Position numbers and translations under genes: made by a program
Part shown: piece after piece, positions 20,340 through 28,187 of the stretch
Position numbering within the stretch: position 1 is the first letter of the stretch
Layout of the letters: each line of letters starts with the position of its first letter
Assembly (NCBI GenBank): GCA_026260175.1
Contig: JAKCWW010000037.1
Span: forward strand, 17,603 to 45,789
DNA from: Reticulitermes lucifugus
Taxonomy: Eukaryota; Arthropoda; Insecta; Blattodea; Rhinotermitidae
DNA: 28,187 nt
Direction: 5' to 3'
The notes under the pieces: generated by a model
What the model was told of the DNA's origin: nothing
Seen by the model: only the letters and a program-made list of their open reading frames with translations
Database searches by the model: none

Positions 20340-20940
20340 CAGTGATCCCTCGCCTTACGAGTTTAATTTGTTCCTCAAAAACTTCTCATAAGGCGAAAAC
20401 TCATAAAACGTCATAAATTTTAATTTGTTCTAGCGGTTCAATATTTCTACCTCAAAATGCAAAGTTCACCTTAATACAACACAGAACCCGCTTAAGTGTG
20501 AAACAGTAACACTAATGTTCAATCACTCTATTTAAATCACATCCTTAGTTGTTAACCTATGCATAAACAATAGTTATATAGTTAATGATTTATCGAAATG
20601 CGAATATATTAGGTACAATCCCTATTATAAATATGTTACCAAAACATTCCTTGAGATTTAATCGATACAAAGTGATTGACACCGAGAAGAACGAACTTCA
20701 CAACATAGCTACGAGAACAAAGAGAGACGCTGCGATGCTGCTGCTTCTGCGCAGACTGCTCAGAGATGCAGTGACTTTCTGCGCATTCCAGAAGATTCGG
20801 GAACCGACGACAGCCGAGCAGAGGCACCGGGAACAACTATCGTTTGGCGAAAGGAAGGAACTCTCGTATACGTAAAAACTGTTTCGCAAATTGAAAAAAA
20901 AAAGGTATTTGTGCGTGTTGTATAAGCGAAAACGCCTAAA
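20340..20940 (+). mobile_element. Tigger-like element, left end and decayed body
   Basis: Starts CAGTGATCCCTCGCCTTACG directly after TA (20338-20339), a Tigger-type terminus, followed by a subterminal 'ttctcataaggcgaaaactc' echo of the same phrase. The matching right end was not found: a related 'ataagcgaaaac' occurs near 20922, so the element seems truncated around 20940. The 96-codon frame at 20585-20875 has no known domain and is taken as interior filler. Confidence 0.5.
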
Positions 20941-21204
20941 CCAATCGTTCGTGTACAGATGGATTATTGTATTACTTATCTTTGCTGATTGCATAATTGG
21001 TTCTACAAGAGCCGTATATTCATGATTGTCATGGGAGTTTTGTCAAACGCCAACGTCGGGCCCAAGAATAGGCCTGTGCGGTGGTATTAGGGAAATCATG
21101 CTTAGATAAGAGCAGGATTTAAAAGAGAGGGCAAAATGGAGTTAGACTTCAAAAATGCTTTTAAAGAGCAATTGAAAATAAGGAAGATTAAAAAAATCTG
21201 TTCA

Positions 21205-21310
21205 ATTCCCGGTAGGACCGAGATATTTCTGTTCTCCAAAATGTCCAAATTGGCCCTGGAGCCCATCCATTCTCCTATACAATCGGTAAGGGGGCTCTTT
21301 TCCTGGGGTT
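21205..21310 (+). mobile_element. SINE family B fragment (middle body)
   Basis: From 'tcaattcccggtaggaccgag' to 'gggctcttttcctgggg' the sequence follows the body of the 24097-24470 copy (ttcgattcccggcaggagca ... ctccaaagcgtccagagc). B box is decayed (TTCAATTCCC). Confidence 0.55.
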
Positions 21311-21425
21311 AAAATTAATATATATGTCACCCTTAACTTCTGTATGCGCTATAATTTTGGCGAGCTCATATCCAACCTCTGTGAATAAGGAGCTCTTTGA
21401 CAGTTCATCACGAAATAAAACGATA

Positions 21426-21625
21426 GACTTGTATTTAAAAAATGTCCAGTTCGAATCGCGGAAAGGACACCGGGTAACCTGTAGGACATTTTTATGCTTT
21501 TACTCAGTACCTCCAGGCAAAACCAGTATAGTACCTCGATTAGGTCACGACCGCTTCCTTTCAATTCTTTTCCCATTCATGACACCATCGGCGCTACGTA
21601 TTTGCAGATCCTGACAGCATCGCAC
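21426..21625 (+). mobile_element. SINE-like fragment, family C, copy 1
   Basis: A B-box-like 'gttcgaatcgcgg' is followed by 'cgggtaacctgtaggac', 'gtatagtacctcgattaggt' and 'cacgaccgcttccttt'. The same order, in weaker form, occurs at 21740-21905. Confidence 0.45.
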
Positions 21626-21739
21626 AACAAATTACAGAAAATGACGCGAACAAAATATTTTTGACATAAAAGTGCCCGGAAAAGCGGCGGTGATCAGTGG
21701 AAGGCACGGACTCTCTTGACTTGTAGTGGAGAGGAATAC

Positions 21740-21905
21740 TGACAGGATCTTGGTCGGGTTACCTGCGATTTTCTCGAGGCCTTACATGTGAATGCTGGAG
21801 TATACCTCGAAATAGGACACAAGCCACAAAAAATCCTTAACCCAATCACTATCCATCATAATCCTGTCATCATCCGACATTGTATGACCTCTTCTGTTGA
21901 AAATA
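21740..21905 (+). mobile_element. SINE-like fragment, family C, copy 2
   Basis: Shares 'gtcgggttacctg', 'ctggagtatacctcgaaata' and 'ggacacaagccac' with copy 1 in the same orientation. More diverged and lacking a B box. Confidence 0.4.
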
Positions 21906-22261
21906 AACGCCTCTGTATGACAGACTTGGATCCAAACATTGGAGAGTGGAATCTGCAATGTTTTGATGTTAAACAAGTTAGGAAATATACGTGCACCGTA
22001 AGTATCATAGTGCTTTTCCTCCTCGACAAATCTGGCGCTCCAGATAATTTGTGGTCTTCCTGTATCCTAGTAACTGCGCTACAAACAATCGTGGGAAATT
22101 GCACGTGCGAGCGGAGTACAGATGCGAGCGCACGTGTGCGGAGCAAAGATATGAACGCTCATACACCCACGAACGCGTACACGTAGGTCTAAAGATAAAG
22201 TGCAATTAAAACTGTCCGATCTAAACGAAAGTTGAAAGGACTGGACAAATTTTCATAAAAT

Positions 22262-22345
22262 TTTCCAGTACCAAATTTCATGAAGATTTTTTCAGCGAGT
22301 TTTGTGTTATTAAATTTGTACAGACAGACAGACAGACGGAAGGAG
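22262..22345 (+). repeat. LINE 3'-end-like fragment with (CAGA)n
   Basis: 'Taccaaatttcatgaagatt' followed by 'gtacagacagacagacagac'. Same layout as 14258-14335. Confidence 0.35.
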
Positions 22346-22591
22346 CGATTTTAGTAAGTGCTCCGCAGGAATGCGAACGCGCCTTAAATAATACAGTCCG
22401 AATTCTGGTAGGGATCGGCTGTTCTGAGATACTTCGTGGTGTTCGCATCTATCATTATTACCAGGACCACCATCTTTTTACCACGTAAATTTCGCCATTG
22501 TTAAATACTGCTGCATTTCTCCGTCAGTGTCACACATCCATTGCTGTAAGTTTGTTTACTAGTAGCAATATACAGCACTGGAGATGAATGA

Positions 22592-22626
<35 letters not shown>
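22592..22626. repeat. (ATT)n microsatellite
   Basis: About eleven uninterrupted ATT units. Confidence 0.95.
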
Positions 22627-22628
<2 letters not shown>

Positions 22629-22934
22629 TCGGATCTATCACTAGGTTACGGTTCACGGAATTTCTAAAACTCCAAAGACAGCAAACTAAGCATGTAGAGT
22701 TTAATAAACACAACTTATTATTTTACGAAAGAGTACATTTTCTTCCCCCCCTTCTACTTAAACGCTTTTTCTTGGGACTGAGTTCTCCAAAGTATCCTGA
22801 TCTTCCAATTGCACAATATCAATCCCTGTATATCCGTGTTACTGGACTGTGTTCAGGCCTTGGCATTCTGTGCACTTAGCAGCTTCGTGTTGTGTAGTGT
22901 GCAGATAGTAGGTATTATACAGGCAAAGTTGTTT

Positions 22935-23055
22935 TTGTGCACGCTATGAAGGCAGATGGTGGAGTGGAGGTGTAGCTCCACTCACTCTTAACATCGGCAT
23001 TAGAGGGAAGTGAGTGGTCAGCTTCACACTCCAGCCACTTTACACCCGGGAAGAA
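22935..23055 (-). mobile_element. SINE family B fragment (3' part)
   Basis: Plus-strand phrases acgctatgaaggca, 'gtggaggtgtagctcc', 'taacatcggcattag' and 'gtgagtggtcagcttc' match, in opposite orientation, the 511-651 and 24097-24470 copies. The tRNA head is missing. It lies about 60 bp upstream of the LINE insertion. Confidence 0.65.
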
Positions 23056-23127
23056 GCCAACAGTATCCATTTCGTGATTATTGTAAATTTTAAATCCGGT
23101 AAATATGGGAAAGTAAACCGTGACCAT

Positions 23128-23686
23128 CCGAGCAAGAATAGCAGCAGGGAATAGATCTTACCAGACTCTCTCAAAAATTATGAAACCAAGATATATATCA
23201 AAAGAGACAAAACTGAAAATGTATACTACAGTGATTAAACCTATAGTGCTATATGGTTGTGAAACATGGGCAATGACAGAGCAAAAGAAATCACCCCTTA
23301 AAACATGGAAGCGGAAAATACTAAGAAATATATATGGCCCAATAAAAGATCAAAATGGCTGGAGAATTCGAACTAATGATGAATTGCAGGTTATGTGTAG
23401 AAAACCAAATATTGTAACAACAATAAAAGTAAGAAGGCTACAATGGGCTGGTCATGTGGTAAGAATGGCTGATGATAGGACCGTAAAGAAAGTATTTCTG
23501 GGGAAACCAGATAGAAGAAGAAAAGCAGAAAGACCAAAATTAAGGTGGTTGGACTGTATTGAGAATGGTCTGAAATCGATGGGTGTCAAAAGATGAAGAA
23601 AGCAGAAGACAGATCCGTATGGGCTGTCATTCTGAAGCAGGCAATGGTTAAACTATAAGGACCGTATGCCAAAGAAGAAGAAGAAT
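23128..23686 (+). mobile_element. 5'-truncated LINE: C-terminal part of reverse transcriptase ORF
   Basis: The insertion is flanked by ccgtgaccat at 23118-23127 and 23687-23696, a 10-bp target duplication. It encodes the C-terminal region of a non-LTR retrotransposon ORF2: LYGCETWAMTEQ, then WKRKILRNIYGP, then VRRLQWAGHVVRM and RPKLRWLDCIENGLKSMGV. This is a tail found in many insect endonuclease-reverse transcriptase proteins; the catalytic polymerase domain and the endonuclease are absent because of 5' truncation. A frameshift near 23590-23600 breaks the frame. The downstream AEDRSVWAVILKQAMVKL continues in another frame to TAA at 23657-23659. A short (AAG)n tail at the 3' end is the element's terminus. 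The methionine-like start at 23120 is not real. Confidence 0.85.
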
Positions 23687-24096
23687 CCGTGACCATTAGT
23701 TGGGCTGTGCATATTAAATCTGCAGCTCTGAGGGTAACCATGAAAACAGTATAGCAAAACCCATGAGCACTTTGACACTTGTTACACGCGCTAACGAAAT
23801 TCGTCCGATGTACGAGTATGCCGGTTGCACTTCGGTAGACGCCGACGCGATCGTCAATACCACAATCAACATAAGAAGTAGGCTTATATGATTTTGTTCT
23901 GCAGTATTAAAGATCTTAATTGTATATTTTCTAGAAAGTGTCAACTTTCCACTATCTCTATTTGTATGCACATAAATATTTTTAAATGTTCTGTAATAGA
24001 CGTTAATTGAGGAGTCCCATTTTGTATCTCTAATGAACAAAAAGTAGTCGCTTACATCCGCAAAAGTGGAAGCCTACTTTAAATCCGGAGTCAGGA

Positions 24097-24470
24097 TAGT
24101 GTAGTCGTAGAGTGAGTATCTCAGAAGTCCTATTCTTTGCATCATTCTTCTGAGCATTCTTTCACAGAAGACTATCGCCCACAATCGAACTAGGATTAGC
24201 ATGACCGCCCACAGGAATCCAACCATTCAACCCAATACAAATCTCCCTACTAAACACAGCACGAAGAATCGTTCGATTCCCGGCAGGAGCAGGAGATTTT
24301 CATCTCCAAAGCGTCCAGAGCGGCTCTTAGCCCCATCAAGCCTACCATTAAGCGGGTGCCAGGGATAAAGCAGTCAGCTTGAAGCTCACCCCATATAGTG
24401 GTGAGATGAAGAATCAGTGGAGCTATACCTCCATTCCCAAACGTGCCTTCATAGCGTGTACAGGGACAAC
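24097..24470 (+). mobile_element. SINE family B, long copy with interrupted head
   Basis: An A-box-like 'tagtgtagtcgtagagtgag' at 24098-24117 resembles the head of the 7610-7830 copy. The B box GTTCGATTCCC is at 24271-24281, too far away (about 150 bp) for a pol III promoter, so about 120 bp seem inserted or the head belongs to another copy. The body from 24275 to 24465 is the best reference for the family in this window, ending 'cgtgccttcatagcgtgtac'. Confidence 0.6.
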
Positions 24471-24479
24471 TTTACTTGC

Positions 24480-25830
24480 TCTCATTCTATCAATAGGAAA
24501 ACGGGCTACCTGTGTTAGTCTTAAGGTGGGACCTTCCGTAGTGTTTTAGAACGAAAAAAAGAATATGAATGATCGTCAAGCACAACCGTTTTCTTAGATA
24601 ATTCTTGTCACTGTCTAAGGTGTGCTCATGTTTCGGCGCAGTACTTTAATAAGCCATTGTAAGATACTAATAAGAAGTATGTATGAGCGGAAAATAAATA
24701 AAAATGATGAAGGTTAAAATATTGGTTAAGGAAGGAATTGAGATCTCATTCTTACAGTTCGATATTAAAAGCTTTTCATATCCTTCAGCCGATTATTTCG
24801 TTAAAAATAATATATTAAATTAATAAATTAGAATTTTGCAGTAGTTCAGCTAAGTAACAACTATTATGTGAACTATTTCTTTAGGCCTGTAACCCCTACT
24901 TTACGTGGAGTATAATAAACAACGTGTGCTATTTAAACGAGACGCATAATAGAAGGCCTTGAATTACTTAAGATCGGATAAAATGTGCAAACCAAAAACC
25001 CTTACGTACATGTATATGGATATATAAGAAGAAAATTAAACTAAAAATGTACGATGCACGGTGAATATAATGTGAAATTTAAAAATATACGCTTTTAACC
25101 TACAGTAATTTTGGGCAATGTAAGACTCGGCAAGAAATGTTGTCGAATTTTTACTTAGGACACCTTTCTCAGTTTTACTTGGTACTCAAAACGGGTTGCT
25201 GTCTGTAAGCTATACATATTTAGGGGAAATATTAAGGAGACAGATAAAAATAATGAATGTTTACAAATCAGATTATTTGGAATCAACAGCGTAGGGAATA
25301 TTTACTTACTTGTATGTTTTCTGGAAGTACAGGCAACTGTTCTTGTCAGGCGAAAGAGCGGTTGATTACTGCTCGTAAGAGGCACTGGGAGGAACAGGCG
25401 TAGTTAGCTGCGGTCTGGTTTTGTTCGTTCTGTGGTAGAATGTCAAAGACTGCATTAGGAAAAACACTATGTTTCCGTTCAATTGGTTATAGTTCTTCAA
25501 TTCGTTGTTAAATATAAACTTTTCGAAGCTCTTCGCATGATATCTCTTCTTGGCTGTGTGCAGTATTTTAATAGTGTTATTTGTGGTCCCTAGTGGGTGC
25601 CCATTTTTAAACGATGTTGACCTGTTTTGGATTATTACATTTGCGGAATGACTGTTAAATGTTCGTTGAAACGGGTCAAACAGCTTCCCCCAGTTTGTAG
25701 TTTTAACGAAAAAATCGTCTTAAGAACATGGAAAATTTTTAATATCGATTGAGACATCAAACCATATCTTAACCAACATTTTAACCTTTATCACTGTCAT
25801 TGTTTTGCTCTCATATATATGTTATCATTG
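24480..25830. other. AT-rich intergenic DNA, nothing recognised
   Basis: Only short frames and AT-rich runs. No exon, RNA gene or repeat match found. Confidence 0.5.
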
Positions 25831-25870
25831 CCTGATGACGGTTTATTAAAGTATTACGCCGAAACATGTA
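25831..25870 (+). ncRNA. isolated hammerhead-like motif
   Basis: CTGATGA at 25832-25838, a variable spacer, then GCC, GAAAC at 25861-25865 and ATGTA. The ACATGT palindrome after GAA and the two boxes match the foldback arm motifs. Stem II is poor (CGG versus CCG overlapping the GAAA box) and no stem I partner is obvious, so it is probably a relic. Confidence 0.35.
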
Positions 25871-27054
25871 ACACACCTAGACAACAAAAAGAACTGCCCA
25901 AAAACAGTGTTTGGCGATCATATACTTTATTTGTTTCGGGGTTCTTGGTATACTGTCCCCTCCCCCCTATGTAATCAAAATGAAAATGTGAATACAAGGA
26001 GCTTTCTTACATTTCAACATACCTCATCAAAACATTTGACCCCAATCGAAGTTACGTGACATAAGTTGTATAAACGAGAGAAGTGGTTTGTAAGCTTCGC
26101 ACCTGCCACAGCATATTTCAGTGACATTCACGGTGTCAAATCGACAGAAGGCGTGACTCACGTATAAGACGTTCAGGACAGAAAGCCGCGGTCCGCTATA
26201 AACGTGATCACCGATCTTGAATCCTCGAAGCGAAAGAGGAATTAACACCAGTACTTCGCTGTTACTTGCTTTAGGCATATTCAGAAGGCTGTATTGTCAC
26301 CTGCGGAGTTTTGGTGCAAGAAATACGAATCCTAATATAATCGTCTCATTTCCTCATATTAGAAGACCATTAACGTCTGGTAGGTGGTTCCGCCTTCCAG
26401 ATTTAACAGAAAATTCCAGGTAAAGAAACGAGACGCTATTGGTGTTTAATGCCATTATTTTCACAACGCATGACACTACTTCAGTCTTTTTGCGACACAA
26501 CAGTCTTCTTGTAAATCCTCACTGACGCTAGAGTATCATCTGTTTGTATGTAACTGTGATAATTAAAACAGCGTCATTAGGTAATATAAGTCCGCGAACA
26601 ACGGAGTTTATCAAGGGCGGCGAATCAGCACAGCAGCACGCGAGAGAAGTACATTGCATATTAAAGGTGTTGTGTGTCAACGTTATGGAAAGGCTACTTT
26701 CTCTAAAATTTCAGTACTTATTATCTATCGGAAATACTGGATTCCACATTGAAAATTTCTAACACGTCTTTCAACTGTCAGAAAAAAACAACAGAAAGTT
26801 ACCAAAAAAAAACTATATTCACTCATTTCACGAAGGAAACTATTTTCGTACGTGTGTGGCTTACAATGGCGTATGCTGTATCTGTGTGTTGTTTAGGCTC
26901 GTTGACAAGTACGTTTGGCGATACAGATGTGAGCATCCTCACTGTGAAAAGATCGTAGGGAGCAACAAAGGCAGCATTCATATGCCTTTGCTCCTAGAAT
27001 ACGGAAAATGGAAATTGTAAATGAAAATGTCCCATTTCAAAATAAGTTTACGTC
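25871..27054. other. intergenic DNA, nothing recognised
   Basis: Short open frames at 26027-26278, 26217-26423, 26544-26762 and 26749-26958 show no domain or composition expected of a gene. Probably the space between two convergent genes. Confidence 0.45.
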
Positions 27055-27060
27055 TTTATT
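27055..27060 (-). promoter_or_regulatory. candidate polyadenylation signal for neuroparsin
   Basis: AATAAA on the minus strand (TTTATT on plus). It would give a 3' UTR of about 490 nt after the neuroparsin stop codon. Unproved. Confidence 0.3.
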
Positions 27061-27548
27061 TGGTAGTGCATTATGGAAGCAATGTGTTCATTTGAAGTTA
27101 GTATTTTGATATAAAATAAGAGGAAACACAAATATTCTAATAAATGTACATTAACAATTCAATACACATCGGTCTCTTATCAGCCTGAGGTTTTCAAAAC
27201 GTATTTGCTTCACAAATATAATTGTTGAAAATGCATCAATAGAACAATAAATAAATGCGATACATATTCAACAGAACCTGTTTTAAGACAGCCTAACGTT
27301 TTGGACTAATTTCTTTGCAATTAGACCGGAAAACAGACAGCTGCCACTGACATAATCCTCATACTCCACGCCACCACATTTTCATGAAATTATAAATATT
27401 GTAATAAATAACACGAGTTTAAAAATCACTAAAGTCTATAATACTGCAAAATAAATAAATATATCACATATAAAACCAGCCTCAGCTATTCGAAGTAGCT
27501 TTGCTAGGTGGCTATCAGGCGGTGTTTGCGTCAGACCAGTGATCCGAG

Positions 27549-27692
27549 CTAGAGACACTGCAGTTGATCAAGACCAAAGTAGCAATCAAGAGTAGCTAAA
27601 GAGCATCCATTGCATTTTCCACATGCACAATGCATTCCTTCACCACACTTGCCCCTCACATCTGATGGCCCACCGCAGTACTCTCCTGGACC
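27549..27692 (-). CDS. NP: neuroparsin, terminal exon
   Basis: On the minus strand an acceptor gtttctgcattgcag is followed by 47 codons and TAG. The peptide begins GPGEYCGGPSDVRGKCGEGM, continues with HCACGKCNGCSLATLDCYFG, and ends LDQLQCL. Eight cysteines (residues 6, 16, 22, 24, 27, 30, 37, 46) with CGGP, GKCGxGMxCxCGxCxGC follow the C-terminal half of neuroparsins, secreted insect neurohormones related to the IGF-binding-protein N-terminal module and to mosquito ovary ecdysteroidogenic hormone. The usual twelve-cysteine peptide would get its remaining four from an upstream exon, which must lie right of 27692, probably outside the window. The exon is too short to stand out as an open frame. 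It is convergent with the IQ gene. Frame and stop are certain; the splice phase (0 as drawn) is likely. Confidence 0.88.
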   Translation of the reverse strand, partial: GPGEYCGGPSDVRGKCGEGMHCACGKCNGCSLATLDCYFGLDQLQCL

Positions 27693-28121
27693 CTGCAATG
27701 CAGAAACAAACGTATTCATAATTCAAGAGTAAAGAATGACACGAGTGCGCTACTAGCAAGCCAGCATCACACACCAGGGTTACCAAAAGTAAGAAAAGAA
27801 AATCGTAACATGGTTCGTGTAGTAAATGACATAGTTCAACATTTTATAACAAATTCTGGCAGTTATTTTAGGAATTAAGGCAATAATTTGGGCGACATAA
27901 TTAATTTCACACTAGATTACACAGTATAATGATATATATTAACTATTGAGATTAAGCAGCATCTGACTCGCTCATTTAAACGCTTAACTTACCCTCCTTA
28001 TCATGTTAAAGTGACAGCAAATGTGTTGTTTATAAAGAAGGTAGGCGCTTGTTTCAAAAACTGTAGCTGACACTGCTCTCAGAGATAAGACATGAATTGA
28101 CAAGAGTTAATAATATTTTGT
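27693..28121 (-). other. probable intron of the neuroparsin gene
   Basis: AT-rich, no cysteine-rich reading frame recognised on the minus strand, so the preceding neuroparsin exon does not seem to be here. Confidence 0.5.
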
Positions 28122-28187
28122 GGCGCGCGCGGTGGCGCAGTTGGTTGAGGAACTACGCTACAAACCGGAACGTCGCGGGTTCGATTC
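28122..28187 (+). mobile_element. tRNA-derived SINE, family A, 5' part (cut by window end)
   Basis: Starts GGCGCGCGCGGTGGCGCAG, with A box GGCGCAGTTGGTTGAGG and B box GGGTTCGATTC at the last bases. It is the inverted counterpart of the copy at 1-111. The rest of the element lies beyond the window. Confidence 0.75.

Noticed and set aside
20585..20875. 96-codon plus-strand open frame
   Set aside because: Lies inside a Tigger-like element remnant and matches no transposase motif.
22320..22340. (CAGA)n tract as an independent microsatellite
   Set aside because: It is better explained as part of the LINE 3'-end-like fragment also seen at 14258-14335.
1..28187. CRISPR array, bacterial operon or prophage
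   Set aside because: No regular spacer-repeat array, and the splice sites, SINEs and animal neuropeptide exon show eukaryotic DNA.

Overview
The window looks like a piece of an insect nuclear genome. It is AT-rich, has large introns with GT/AG splice sites, and carries many tRNA-headed SINEs, a truncated LINE, hAT-like and Tigger/pogo-like DNA elements and foldback repeats. A neuroparsin exon and a multi-IQ neuromodulin/igloo-like gene point to an insect. The mix of repeats, as I remember it from other genomes, suggests a polyneopteran of cockroach or termite type; that last step is inference.

Two genes converge. On the plus strand, three exons (3810-7417, 9653-10517, 16109-16656) join in frame into about 1,670 residues: a very long acidic Ser/Thr/Glu-rich segment followed by seven calmodulin-binding IQ motifs, ending at a TGA at 16654-16656. 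The 5' end of this gene lies before the large exon and was not found. The first exon is 3.6 kb and carries a degenerate repeat around the motif S-R-P-x-S. The first two exons together are a multiple of three and have phase 1 at both outer borders, so they could be skipped as a pair without breaking the frame. That would leave a short four-IQ protein closer to the classical GAP-43-like form. On the minus strand, 27549-27692 encodes the last 47 residues of a neuroparsin, an insect neurohormone with an IGF-binding-protein-like cysteine pattern; its upstream exons lie to the right of the window.

The rest is intron or intergenic DNA filled with repeats: the edge SINE (1-111 minus, 28122-28187 plus), foldback elements (142-260, 8898-9342), a double palindrome (2227-2345), a second SINE family in at least six copies (one with a perfect 16-bp target duplication), a TA-flanked Tigger/pogo-like element across an assembly gap (10632-11275), a 35-bp minisatellite (11656-11822), a hAT-like element (19828-20218), a second Tigger-like end (20340 onward), and a 5'-truncated LINE with a 10-bp target duplication (23128-23686).

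The most unusual non-coding signal is a recurrent motif resembling a minimal type I hammerhead ribozyme (CTGANGA, short stem, GAAAC, short palindrome ending in GTA). It occurs in both arms of the 8898-9342 foldback, in weaker form in the 142-260 foldback, and alone at 25831-25870. Penelope-like retroelements are known to carry such motifs.
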